64,000 nucleotides of DNA from Eupeodes corollae (taxonomy: Eukaryota > Arthropoda > Insecta > Diptera > Syrphidae), in NCBI RefSeq assembly GCF_945859685.1, contig NW_026605681.1:204952-268951 (forward strand), read 5' to 3'. Position numbers and translations under genes: made by a program. This document shows, in pieces, positions 11,112 to 23,929 of the stretch. A model generated the notes under the pieces. It was not told the DNA's origin. It saw nothing but the letters and a program-made list of their open reading frames with translations, and searched no databases. Numbering within the stretch: position 1 is the first letter of the stretch; each line of letters begins with the position of its first letter.

Positions 11112-12552
11112 TTGACCTAATTACATGCTGTTGAACGAAAGTTGTACTACTAAAATCAATCTACAAGCCGACAGTGGTGGCCGACAAAAATGTACCATAC
11201 ACCAAAATGTAGGTAATGAATAGGCGCAACTTTTCCTAGAACATACCCCACCTCTGTCTTCAATCCTTGACCTAATTACATGCTGTGGAACGAAAGTTGT
11301 ACTACTAAAATCGTTCTACAAGCCGACAGTGGTGGCCGACAAAAATGTACTATATACCAAAATGTAGGTAATGAATAGGCGCAACTTTTCCTAGAACATA
11401 CCCCACCTCTATCTTCAATCCTTGACCTAATTACATGCTGTGGAACTAAAGTTGTAGTAGTAAAATCGTTCTACAAGCCGACAGTGGTGGCTGACAAAAA
11501 TGTGCCATATACCAAAATGTAGGTAATGAATAGGCGCAACTTTTCCTAGAACATACCCCACCTCTATCTTCAACCCTTGACCTAATTACATGCTATGGAA
11601 CGAAAGTTGTACTACTAAAATCGTTCTACAAGCCGACGGTGGTGGCCGACAAAAATGAACCATACCCCACCTCTATCTTCAATCCTTGACCTAATTACAT
11701 GCTGTGGAACTAAAGTTGTAGTAGTAAAATCGTTCTACAAGCCGACAGTGGTGGCTGACAAAAATGTGCCATATACCAAAATGTAGGTAATGAATAGGCG
11801 CAACTTTTCCTAGAACATACCCCACCTCTATCTTCAACCCTTGACCTAATTACATGCTATGGAACGAAAGTTGTACTACTAAAATCGTTCTACAAGCCGA
11901 CGGTGGTGGCCGACAAAAATGAACCATATACCAAAATGTAGGTAATGAATAGGCGCAACTTTTCCTAGAACATACCCTACCTCTATCTTCAACCCTTGAC
12001 CTAATTACATGCTGTGGAACGAAAGTTGTACTACTAAAATCGTTATACAAGCCGACAGTGGTGGCCGACAAAAATGTCTCATATATCAAAATGTAGATAA
12101 TGAATAGGCGCAACTTTTCCTAGCACATACCCCACCTCTGTCTTCAATCCTTGACCTAATTACATGCTGTGGAACGAAAGTTGTACTACTAAAATCGTTC
12201 TACAAACCGACAGTGGTGGCCGCCAAAAATGTACCATATACCAAAATGTAGGTAATGAATAGGCGCAACTTTTCCTAGAACATACCCTACCTCTTTCTTC
12301 AACCCTTGACCTAATTACATGCTGTGGAACGAAAGTTGTAGTAGTAAAATCGTTCTACAAGCCGACAGTGGTGGCCGACAAAAATGTACCATATATCAAA
12401 ATGTAGATAGTGAATAGGCGCAACTTTTCCTAGAACATACCCCACCTCTATCTTCAACCCTTGACCTAATTACATGCTGTGGAACGAAATTTGTTCTACT
12501 AAAATCGTTCTACAAGCCGACAGTGGTGGCCGACAAAAATGAACCATACACC
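11112..12552. repeat. 1,441-bp tandem duplication, copy 1
   Basis: This stretch begins at ttgacc in a gctgttgaacg monomer and ends at catacacc. It is followed immediately by the same 1,441 bases. Since 1,441 is not a multiple of 155 (9 x 155 + 46), the join falls out of monomer register and leaves a 92-bp monomer at 12,510-12,601. The only shared bases at the join are about two C residues. I see no difference between the copies by eye, so the duplication is recent or kept homogeneous. It already contained the nested 264-bp duplication when it was copied. Confidence 0.92.
11401..11928. repeat. 264-bp tandem duplication nested in copy 1
   Basis: Two exact copies, 11,401-11,664 and 11,665-11,928, each running from ccccacctct to gaaccata. 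The unit is 155 + 109 bp, so the join falls inside a monomer and leaves a 109-bp monomer at 11,626-11,734. The four bases cata flank both ends of the missing 46 bp, consistent with a microhomology-mediated join. Confidence 0.92.
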
Positions 12553-12601
12553 TTGACCTAATTACATGCTGTTGAACGAAAGTTGTACTACTAAAATCAA
12601 T
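12510..12601. repeat. 92-bp truncated monomer at duplication junction
   Basis: The monomer starts normally, runs to catacacc and then jumps to ttgacc, missing 63 bp. It is the junction of the 1,441-bp duplication. The three junction monomers here (109, 92 and 109 bp) together lose exactly 155 bp, so the downstream array returns to its original register. Confidence 0.93.
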
Positions 12602-13993
12602 CTACAAGCCGACAGTGGTGGCCGACAAAAATGTACCATACACCAAAATGTAGGTAATGAATAGGCGCAACTTTTCCTAGAACATACCCCACCTCTGTCT
12701 TCAATCCTTGACCTAATTACATGCTGTGGAACGAAAGTTGTACTACTAAAATCGTTCTACAAGCCGACAGTGGTGGCCGACAAAAATGTACTATATACCA
12801 AAATGTAGGTAATGAATAGGCGCAACTTTTCCTAGAACATACCCCACCTCTATCTTCAATCCTTGACCTAATTACATGCTGTGGAACTAAAGTTGTAGTA
12901 GTAAAATCGTTCTACAAGCCGACAGTGGTGGCTGACAAAAATGTGCCATATACCAAAATGTAGGTAATGAATAGGCGCAACTTTTCCTAGAACATACCCC
13001 ACCTCTATCTTCAACCCTTGACCTAATTACATGCTATGGAACGAAAGTTGTACTACTAAAATCGTTCTACAAGCCGACGGTGGTGGCCGACAAAAATGAA
13101 CCATACCCCACCTCTATCTTCAATCCTTGACCTAATTACATGCTGTGGAACTAAAGTTGTAGTAGTAAAATCGTTCTACAAGCCGACAGTGGTGGCTGAC
13201 AAAAATGTGCCATATACCAAAATGTAGGTAATGAATAGGCGCAACTTTTCCTAGAACATACCCCACCTCTATCTTCAACCCTTGACCTAATTACATGCTA
13301 TGGAACGAAAGTTGTACTACTAAAATCGTTCTACAAGCCGACGGTGGTGGCCGACAAAAATGAACCATATACCAAAATGTAGGTAATGAATAGGCGCAAC
13401 TTTTCCTAGAACATACCCTACCTCTATCTTCAACCCTTGACCTAATTACATGCTGTGGAACGAAAGTTGTACTACTAAAATCGTTATACAAGCCGACAGT
13501 GGTGGCCGACAAAAATGTCTCATATATCAAAATGTAGATAATGAATAGGCGCAACTTTTCCTAGCACATACCCCACCTCTGTCTTCAATCCTTGACCTAA
13601 TTACATGCTGTGGAACGAAAGTTGTACTACTAAAATCGTTCTACAAACCGACAGTGGTGGCCGCCAAAAATGTACCATATACCAAAATGTAGGTAATGAA
13701 TAGGCGCAACTTTTCCTAGAACATACCCTACCTCTTTCTTCAACCCTTGACCTAATTACATGCTGTGGAACGAAAGTTGTAGTAGTAAAATCGTTCTACA
13801 AGCCGACAGTGGTGGCCGACAAAAATGTACCATATATCAAAATGTAGATAGTGAATAGGCGCAACTTTTCCTAGAACATACCCCACCTCTATCTTCAACC
13901 CTTGACCTAATTACATGCTGTGGAACGAAATTTGTTCTACTAAAATCGTTCTACAAGCCGACAGTGGTGGCCGACAAAAATGAACCATACACC
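12553..13993. repeat. 1,441-bp tandem duplication, copy 2
   Basis: Exact continuation of the duplication. Position 12,553 corresponds to 11,112, and the copy ends at catacacc at 13,993, after which the sequence returns to the single-copy order seen after 9,808. The nested 264-bp pair and its 109-bp monomer are both reproduced, so the smaller event is the older one. No gene. Confidence 0.92.
12842..13369. repeat. 264-bp tandem duplication nested in copy 2
   Basis: The same 264-bp pair carried along by the larger duplication: 12,842-13,105 and 13,106-13,369, each 1,441 bp downstream of its counterpart. Its hybrid monomer at 13,067-13,175 is again 109 bp with the same cata join. Finding the identical junction twice shows the order of events: 264-bp duplication first, 1,441-bp duplication second. 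Confidence 0.9.
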
Positions 13994-16900
13994 AAAATGT
14001 AGGTAATGAATAGGCGCAACTTTTCCTAGAACATACCCCACCTCTGTCTTCAATCCTTGACCTAATTACATGCTGTGGAACGAAAGTTGTACTACTAAAA
14101 TCGTTCTACAAGCCGACAGTGGTGGCCGACAAAAATGTACTATATATCAAAATGTAGGTAATGAATAGGCGCAACTTTTCCTAGAACATACCCCACCTCT
14201 ATCTTCAATCCTTGACCTAATTACATGCTGTGGAACTAAAGTTGTACTACTAAAATCGTTTTACAAGCCGACAGTCGTGGCCGACAAAAATGTACCATAT
14301 ATCAAAATGTAGATAATGAATAGGCGCAACTTTTCCTAGAACATACCCCACCTCTATCTTCAACCCTTGACCTAATTACATGCTGTGGAACGAAATTTGT
14401 TCTACTAAAATCGTTCTACAAGCCGACAGTGGTGGCCGACAAAAATGTACCATATACAAAAATGTAGGTAATGAATAGGCGCAACTTTTCCTAGAACATA
14501 CCCCACCTCTATCTTCAACCCTTGACCTAATTACATGCTGTGGAACGAAAGTTGTACTACTAAAATCAATCTACAAGCCGACAGTGGTGGCCGACAAAAA
14601 TGTACCATACACCAAAATGTAGGTAATGAATAGGCGCAACTTTTCCTAGAACATACCCCACCTCTGTCTTCAATCCTTGACCTAATTACATGCTGTGGAA
14701 CGAAAGTTGTACTACTAAAATCGTTCTACAAGCCGACAGTGGTGGCCGACAAAAATGTACTATATACCAAAATGTAGGTAATGAATAGGCGCAACTTTTC
14801 CTAGAACATACCCCACCTCTTTCTTCAATCCTTGACCTAATTACATGCTGTGGAACTAAAGTTGTACTACTAAAATCGTTTTACAAGCCGACAGTCGTGG
14901 CCGAAAAAAATGTACCATATATCAAAATGTAGATAATGAATAGGCGCAACTTTTCCTAGAACATACCCCACCTCTATCTTCAACCCTTGACCTAATTACA
15001 TGCTGTGGAACGAAATTTGTTCTACTAAAATCGTTCTACAAGCCGACAGTGGTGGCCGACAAAAATGTACCATATACAAAAATGTAGGTAATGAATAGGC
15101 GCAACTTTTCCTAGAACATACCCCACCTCTATCTTCAACCCTTGACCTAATTACATGCTGTGGAACGAAAGTTGTACTACTAAAATCGTTCTACAAGCCG
15201 ACAGTGGTGGCCGACAAAAATGTACCATATACCAAAATGTAGGTAATGAATAGGCGCAACTTTTCCTAGAACATACCCCACCTCTTTCTTCAACCCTTGA
15301 CCTTATTACATGCTGTGGAACAAAATTTGTTCTACTAAAATCGTTCTACAAGCCGACAGTGGTGGCCGACAAAAATGTACCATATACCAAGATGTAGGTA
15401 ATGAATAGGCGCAACTTTTCCTAGAACATACCCCACCTCTATCTTCAACCCTTGACCTAATTACATGCTATGGAACGAAAGTTGTACTACTAAAATCGTT
15501 CTACAAGCCGACAGTGGTGGCCGACAAAAATGTACCATATATCAAAATGTAGATAATGAATAGGCGCAAGTTTTCCTAGAACATACCCCACCTCTATCTT
15601 CAACCCTTGACCTAATTACATGCTGTGGAACGAAATTTGTTCTACTAAAATCGTTCTACAAGCCGACAGTGGTGGCCGACAAAAATGTACCATATATCAA
15701 AATGTAGATAATGAATAGGCGCAACTTTTCCTAGAACATACCCCACCTCTATCTTCACCCCTTGACCTAATTACATGCTGTTGAACGAAAGTTGTACTAC
15801 TAAAATCAATCTACAAGCCGACAGTGGTGGCCGACAAAAATGTACCATACACCAAAATGTAGGTAATGAATAGGCGCAACTTTTCCTAGAACATACCCCA
15901 CCTCTGTCTTCAATCCTTGACCTAATTACATGCTGTGGAACGAAAGTTGTACTACTAAAATCGTTCTACAAGCCGACAGTGGTGGCCGACAAAAATGTAC
16001 TATATACCAAAATGTAGGTAATGAATAGGCGCAACTTTTCCTAGAACATACCCTACCTCTATCTTCAACCCTTGACCTAATTACATGCTGTGGAACGAAA
16101 GTTGTACTACTAAAATCGTTATACAAGCCGACAGTGGTGGCCGACAAAAATGTCTCATATATCAAAATGTAGATAATGAATAGGCGCAACTTTTCCTAGC
16201 ACATACCCCACCTCTGTCTTCAATCCTTGACCTAATTACATGCTGTGGAACGAAAGTTGTACTACTAAAATCGTTCTACAAGCCGACAGTGGTGGCCGAC
16301 AAAAATGTACCATATACAAAAATGTAGGTAATGAATAGGCGCAACTTTTCCTAGAACATACCCCACCTCTATCTTCAATCCTTGACCTAATTACATGCTG
16401 TGGAACTAAAGTTGTACTACTAAAATCGTTTTACAAGCCGACAGTCGTGGCCGACAAAAATGTACCATATATCAAAATGTAGATAATGAATAGGCGCAAC
16501 TTTTCCTAGAACATACCCCACCTCTATCTTCAACCCTTGACCTAATTACATGCTGTGGAACGAAATTTGTTCTACTAAAATCGTTCTACAAGCCGACAGT
16601 GGTGGCCGACAAAAATGTACCATATACAAAAATGTAGGTAATGAATAGGCGCAACTTTTCCTAGAACATACCCCACCTCTATCTTCAACCCTTGACCTAA
16701 TTACATGCTGTGGAACGAAAGTTGTACTACTAAAATCGTTCTACAAGCCGACAGTGGTGGCCGACAAAAATGTACCATATACCAAAATGTAGGTAATGAA
16801 AAGGCGCAACTTTTCCTAGAACATACCCCACCTCTTTCTTCAACCCTTGACCTTATTACATGCTGTGGAACAAAATTTGTTCTACTAAAATCGTTCTACA

Positions 16901-17640
16901 AGCCGACAGTGGTGGCCGACAAAAATGTACCATATATCAAAATGTAGATAATGAATAGGCGCAACTTTTCTTAGAACATACCCCACCTCTGTCTTCAACC
17001 CTTGACCTAATTACATGCTGTGGAACGAAAGTTGGACTACTAAAATCGTTCTACAAGCCGACAGTGGTGGCCGACAAAAATGTACCATATATCAAAATGT
17101 AGATAATGAATAGGCGCAACTTTTCCTAGAACATACCCCACCTCTATCTTCAACCCTTGACCCAATTACATGCTGTGGAACAAAATTTGTTCTACTAAAA
17201 TCGATCTACAAGCCGACAGTGGTGGCCGACAAAAATGTACCATATACCAAAATGTAGGTAATGAATAGGCGCAACTTTTCCTAGAACATACCCTACCTCT
17301 ATCTTCAACCCTTGACCTAATTACATGCTGTGGAACGAAAGTTGTACTACTAAAATCGTTCTACAAGCCGACAGTGGTTGCCGACAAAAATGTACCATAT
17401 ATCAAAATGTAGATAATGAATAGGCGCAACTTTTCCTAGAACATACCCCACCTCTATCTTCAACCCTTGACCTAATTACATGCTGTGGAAAGAAAGTTGT
17501 ACTACTAAAATCGTTCTACAAGCCGACAGTGGTGGCCGACAAAAATGTACCATACATCAAAATGTAGATAATGAATAGGCGCAAGTTTTCCTAGAACATA
17601 CCCCACCTCTATCTTCAACCCTTGACCTAATTACATGCTG
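13994..17640. repeat. Mosaic of earlier segments, 10-monomer spacing
   Basis: To about 14,575 this continues the copy of 9,809-10,390. A tcaatctac monomer then marks a switch. Stretches at about 14,830-15,370 and 16,380-16,920 repeat 1,550 bp (10 monomers) apart with few changes (ttcttcaatc near 14,821 against atcttcaatc). From about 16,430 to 17,640 the order matches 1,395-2,605, with gttgg at 17,031 matching 1,996. A three-monomer module sits at 15,541. No length change is seen. Short open frames at 15,926-16,189 (minus) and 16,705-16,947 (plus) are stop-loss artefacts. Confidence 0.8.
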
Positions 17641-19035
17641 TGGAACGAAATTTGTTCTACTAAAATCGTTCTACAAGCCGACAGTGGTGGCCGACAAAAA
17701 TGTACCATATACTAAAATGTAGGTAATGAATAATCGCAACTTTTTTTACAACATACCCCACCTCTATCTTCAACCCTTGACCTAATTACATGCTGTGGAA
17801 CGAAAGTTGTACTACTAAAATCGATCTACAAGCCGACAGTGGCGGCCGACAAAAATGTACCATATACCAAAATGTAGGTAATGAATAGGCGCAACTTTTC
17901 TTAGAACATACCCCACCTCTTTCTTCAACCCTTGACCTTATTACATGCTGTGGAACAAAATTTGTTCTACTAAAATCGTTCTACAAGCCGACAGTGGTGG
18001 CCGACAAAAATGTACCATATACCAAAATGTAGGTAATGAATAGGCGCAACTTTTCCTAAAACATACCCCACCTCTATCTTCAACCCTTGACCTAATTACA
18101 TGCTATGGAACGAAAGTTTTACTACTAAAATCGTTCTACAAGCCGACAGTGGTGGCCGACAAAAATGTACCATATATCAAAATGTAGATAATGAATAGGC
18201 GCAACTTTTCCCAGAACATACCCCTCCTCTATCTTCTACCCTTGACCTAATTACATGCTGTGGAACAAAATTTGTTCTACTAAAATCGTTCTACAAGCCG
18301 ACAGTGGTGGCCGACAAAAATGTACCATATACAAAAATGTAGGTAATGAATAGGCGCAACTTTTCCTAGAACATACCCCACCTCTATCTTCAACCCTTGA
18401 CCTAATTACATGCTGTGGAACGAAAGTTGTACTACTAAAATCGTTCTACAAGCCGACAGTGGTGGCCGACAAAAATGTACCGTATACCAAAATGTAGGTA
18501 ATGAATAGGCGCAACTTTTCCTAGAACATACCCCACCTCTATCTTCAACCCTTGACCTAATTACATGCTATGAAACGAAAGTTGTACTACTAAAATCGTT
18601 CTACAAGCCGACAGTGGTGGCCGACAAAAATGTTTCATATACCAAAATTTAGGTAATGAATAGGCGCAACTTTTCCTAGAACATACCCCACCTCTATCTT
18701 CAACCCTTGACCTAATTACATGCTGTGGAACGAAATTTGTTCTACTAAAATCGTTCTACAAGCCGACAGTGGTGGCCGACAAAAATGTACCGTATACCAA
18801 AATGTAGGTAATGAATAGGCGCAACTTTTCCTAGAACATACCCCACCTCTATCTTCAACCCTTGACCTAATTACATGCTGTGGAACGAAATTTGTTCTAC
18901 TAAAATCGTTCTACAAGCCGACAGTGGTTTCCGACAAAAATGTACCATATACCAAAATGTAGGTAATGAATAGGCGCAACTTTTCCTAGAACATACCCCA
19001 CCTCTGTCTTCAATCCTTGACCTAATTACATGCTG
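17600..19035. repeat. Second 15-monomer-spaced repeat, copy 1
   Basis: About nine monomers that recur 2,325 bp later. Tracers are ttaca in a long T run at 17,746 and 20,071, cgtat at 18,481 and 20,806, accaaaattt at 18,641 and 20,966, and gtggttt at about 18,924 and 21,249. The copies are more diverged than in the 4.0-9.2 kb HOR (for example acaaaaatg against atcaaaatg near 18,341), so this is an older or less homogenised event of the same unit length. Confidence 0.8.
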
Positions 19036-19924
19036 TGGAACGAAAGTTGTACTACTAAAATCGTTCTACAAGCCGACAGTGGTGGCCGACAAAAATGTAC
19101 TATATACCAAAATGTAGGTAATGAATAGGCGCAACTTTTCCTAGAACATACCCCACCTCTATCTTCAACCCTTGACCTAATTACATGCTGTGGAACGAAA
19201 TTTGTTCTACTAAGATCGTTCTACAAGCCGACAGTGGTGGCCGACAAAAATGTACCATATACAAAAATGTAGGTAATGAATAGGCGCAACTTTTCCTAGA
19301 ACATACCCCACCTCTATCTTCAACCCTTGACCTAATTACATGCTGTGGAACGAAAGTTGTACTACTAAAATCGTTCTACAAGCCGACAGTGGTGGCCGAC
19401 AAAAATGTACCATATATCAAAATGTAGATAATGAATAGGCGCAACTTTTCCTAGAACATACCCCACCTCTATCTTCATTCCTTGACCTAATTACATGCTG
19501 TGGAACAAAATTTGTTCTACTAAAATCGTTCTATAAGCCGACAGTGGTGGCTGACAAAAATGTACCATATACAAAAATGTAGGTAATGAATAGGCGCAAC
19601 TTTTCCTAGAACATACCCCACCTCTATCTTCAACCCTTGACCTAATTACATGCTGTGGAACGAAAGTTGTACTACTAAAATCGTTCTACAAGCCGACAGT
19701 GGTGGCCGACAAAAATGTACCATATACCAAAATGTAGGTAATGAATAGGCGCAACTTTTCCTAGAACATACCCCACCTCTGTCTTCAACCCTTGACCTAA
19801 TTACATGCTGTGGAACGAAATTTGTTCTACTAAAATCGTTCTACAAGCCGACAGTGGTGGCCGACAAAAATGTACCATATACTAAAATGTAGGTAATGAA
19901 TAGGCGCAACTTTTTTTAGAACAT
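19036..19924. repeat. Spacer monomers between 15-monomer-spaced copies
   Basis: Roughly six ordinary monomers in register. They include a taagatcg variant at 19,211 that reappears at 22,000 and 23,550, linking this stretch to the 10-monomer repeats further right. No other structure and no gene. Confidence 0.75.
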
Positions 19925-21360
19925 ACCCCACCTCTATCTTCAACCCTTGACCTAATTACATGCTGTGGAACGAAATTTGTTCTACTAAAATCGTTCTACA
20001 AGCCGACAGTGGTGGCCGACAAAAATGTACCATATACTAAAATGTAGGTAATGAATAGGCGCAACTTTTTTTACAACATACCCCACCTCTATCTTCAACC
20101 CTTGACCTAATTACATGCTGTGGAACGAAAGTTGTACTACTAAAATCGATCTACAAGCCGACAGTGGTGGCCGACAAAAATGTACCATATACCAAAATGT
20201 AGGTAATGAATAGGCGCAACTTTTCTTAGAACATACCCCACCTCTTTCTTCAACCCTTGACCTTATTACATGCTGTGGAACAAAATTTGTTCTACTAAAA
20301 TTGTTCTACAAGCCGACAGTGGTGGCCGACAAAAATGTACCATATACCAAAATGTAGGTAATGAATAGGCGCAACTTTTCTTAGAACATACCCCACCTCT
20401 ATCTTCAACCCTTGACCTAATTACATGCTATGGAACGAAAGTTTTACTACTAAAATCGTTCTACAAGCCGACAGTGGTGGCCGACAAAAATGTACCATAT
20501 ATCAAAATGTAGATAATGAATAGGCGCAACTTTTCCCAGAACATACCCCACCTCTATCTTCTACCCTTGACCTAATTACATGCTGTGGAACAAAATTTGT
20601 TCTACTAAAATCGTTCTACAAGCCGACAGTGGTGGCCGACAAAAATGTACCACATATCAAAATGTAGGTAATGAGTAGGCGCAACTTTTCCTAGAACATA
20701 CCCCACCTCTATCTTCAACCCTTGACCTAATTACATGCTGTGGAACGAAAGTTGTACTACTAAAATCGTTCTACAAGCCGACAGTGGTGGCCGACAAAAA
20801 TGTACCGTATACCAAAATGTAGGTAATGAATAGGCGCAACTTTTCCTAGAACATACCCCACCTCTATCTTCAACCCTTGACCTAATTACATGCTATGGAA
20901 CGAAAGTTGTACTACTAAAATCGTTCTACAAGCCGACAGTGGTGTCCGACAAAAATGTACCATATACCAAAATTTAGGTAATGAATAGGCGCAACTTTTC
21001 CTAGAACATACCCCACCTCTATCTTCAACCCTTGACCTAATTACATGCTGTGGAACGAAATTTGTTCTACTAAAATCGTTCTACAAGCCGACAGTGGTGG
21101 CCGACAAAAATGTACCATATACCAAAATGTAGGTAATGAATAGGCGCAACTTTTCCTAGAACATACCCCACCTCTGTCTTCAATCCTTGACCTAATTACA
21201 TGCTGTGGAACGAAATTTGTTCTACTAAAATCGTTCTACAAGCCGACAGTGGTTTCCGACAAAAATGTACCATATACCAAAATGTAGGTAATGAATAGGC
21301 GCAACTTTTCCTAGAACATACCCCACCTCTGTCTTCAATCCTTGACCTAATTACATGCTG
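19925..21360. repeat. Second 15-monomer-spaced repeat, copy 2
   Basis: Partner of 17,600-19,035 at exactly 2,325 bp. Private differences include ggtgtccgac near 20,942, atgagtagg near 20,672 and ttgttctac near 20,302 (a CpG transition). About 20,800-21,250 is also repeated 1,394 bp later (9 monomers less one base), for example accaaaattt at 20,966 and 22,360. Confidence 0.8.
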
Positions 21361-21389
21361 TGGAACGAAATTTGTTCTACTAAAATCGT

Positions 21390-23730
21390 TCTACAAGCCG
21401 ACAGTGGTGGCCGACAAAAATGTTCCATATACCAAAATGTAGGTAATGAACAGGCGCAACTTTTCCTAGAACATACCCCACCTCTATCTTCAACCCTTGA
21501 CCTAATTACATGCTGTGGAACGAAATTTGTTCTACTAAAATCGTTCTACAAGCCGACAGTGGTGGCCGACAAAAATGTACCATATACCAAAATGTAGGTA
21601 ATGAATAGGCGCAACTTTTCCTAGAACATACCCTACCTCTGTCTTCAATCCTTGACCTAATTACATGCTGTGGAACGAAATTTGTTCTACTAAAATCGTT
21701 CTACAAGCCGACAGTGGTGGCCGACAAAAATGTACCATATACCAAAATGTAGGTAATGAATAGGCGCAACTTTTCCTAGAACATACCCCACCTCTGTCTT
21801 CAATCCTTGACCTAATTACATGCTGTGGAACGAAAGTTGTACTACTAAAATCGTTCTACAAGCCGACAGTGGTGGCCGACAAAAATGTACTATAACCAAA
21901 ATGTAGGTAATGAATAGGCGCAACTTTTCCTAGAACATACCCCACCTCTATCTTCAACCCTTGACCTAATTACATGCTGTGGAACGAAATTTGTTCTACT
22001 AAGATCGTTCTACAAGCCGACAGTGGTGGCCGACAAAAATGTACCATATACAAAAATGTAGGTAATGAATAGGCGCAACTTTTCCTAGAACATACCCCAC
22101 CTCTATCTTCAACCCTTGACCTAATTACATGCTGTGGAACGAAAGTTGTACTACTAAAATCGTTCTACAAGCCGACAGTGGTGGCCGACAAAAATGTACC
22201 GTATACCAAAATGTAGGTAATGAATAGGCGCAACTTTTCCTAGAACATACCCCACCTCTATCTTCAACCCTTGACCTAATTACATGCTATGGAACGAAAG
22301 TTGTACTACTAAAATCGTTCTACAAGCCGACAGTGGTGGCCGACAAAAATGTTCCATATACCAAAATTTAGGTAATGAATAGGCGCAACTTTTCCTAGAA
22401 CATACCCCACCTCTATCTTCAACCCTTGACCTAATTACATGCTGTGGAACGAAATTTGTTCTACTAAAATCGTTCTACAAGCCGACAGTGGTGGCCGACA
22501 AAAATGTACCATATACCAAAATGTAGGTAATGAATAGGCGCAACTTTTCCTAGAACATACCCCACCTCTGTCTTCAATCCTTGACCTAATTACATGCTGT
22601 GGAACGAAATTTGTTCTACTAAAATCGTTCTACAAGCCGACAGTGGTTTCCGACAAAAATGTACCATATACCAAAATGTAGGTAATGAATAGGCGCAACT
22701 TTTCCTAGAACATACCCCACCTCTGTCTTCAATCCTTGACCTAATTACATGCTGTGGAACGAAAGTTGTACTACTAAAATCGTTCTACAAGCCGACAGTG
22801 GTGGCCGACAAAAATGTACCGTATACCAAAATGTAGGTAATGAATAGGCGCAACTTTTCTTAGAACATACCCCACCTCTATCTTCAACCCTTGACCTAAT
22901 TACATGCTATGGAACGAAAGTTGTACTACTAAAATCGTTCTACAAGCCGACAGTGGTGGCCGACAAAAATGTTCCATATACCAAAATGTAGGTAATGAAC
23001 AGGCGCAACTTTTCCTAGAACATACCCCACCTCTATCTTCAACCCTTGACCTAATTACATGCTGTGGAACGAAATTTGTTCTACTAAAATCGTTCTACAA
23101 GCCGACAGTGGTGGCCGACAAAAATGTACCATATACCAAAATGTAGGTAATGAATAGGCGCAACTTTTCCTAGAACATACCCTACCTCTGTCTTCAATCC
23201 TTGACCTAATTACATGCTGTGGAACGAAATTTGTTCTACTAAAATCGTTCTACAAGCCGACAGTGGTGGCCGCCAAAAATGTACCATATACCAAAATGTA
23301 GGTAATGAATAGGCGCAACTTTTCCTAGAACATACCCCACCTCTGTCTTCAATCCTTGACCTAATTACATGCTGTGGAACGAAAGTTGTACTACTAAAAT
23401 CGTTCTACAAGCCGACAGTGGTGGCCGACAAAAATGTACTATATACCAAAATGTAGGTAATGAATAGGCGCAACTTTTCCTAGAACATACCCCACCTCTA
23501 TCTTCAACCCTTGACCTAATTACATGCTGTGGAACGAAATTTGTTCTACTAAGATCGTTCTACAAGCCGACAGTGGTGGCCGACAAAAATGTACCATATA
23601 CAAAAATGTAGGTAATGAATAGGCGCAACTTTTCCTAGAACATACCCCACCTCTATCTTCAACCCTTGACCTAATTACATGCTGTGGAACGAAAGTTGTA
23701 CTACTAAAATCGTTCTACAAGCCGACAGTG
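21390..23730. repeat. Interleaved 9- and 10-monomer repeats
   Basis: A segment of about 790 bp at 21,390-22,180 recurs at 22,940-23,730, 10 monomers away (taagatcg at 22,000 and 23,550). The stretch between, 22,200-22,650, instead repeats 20,800-21,250 at nine monomers. The two spacings interleave, as expected when unequal exchange cuts different HOR phases together. A single-base deletion at about 21,893 (tactataacc) is the only small indel in the first 34.7 kb and is absent from the copy at 23,437, so it arose after that duplication. Open frames at 21,355 and 22,904 exist because TAG became CAG. Confidence 0.8.
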
Positions 23731-23929
23731 GTGGCCGAAAAAAATGTACCATATATCAAAATGTAGATAATGAATAGGCGCAACTTTTCCTAGAACATAC
23801 CCCACCTCTATCTTCATTCCTTGACCTAATTACATGCTGTGGAACAAAATTTGTTCTACTAAAATCGTTCTACAAGCCGACAGTGGTGGCTGACAAAAAT
23901 GTTCCATATACCAAAATGTAGGTAATGAA

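Noticed and set aside
16705..16947. 80-codon plus-strand open frames in some 15 places as a gene family
   Set aside because: Each depends on a change of the same TAG codon, by at least five different substitutions. The frame repeats its own translated monomer out of phase and ends at the next stop in the array.
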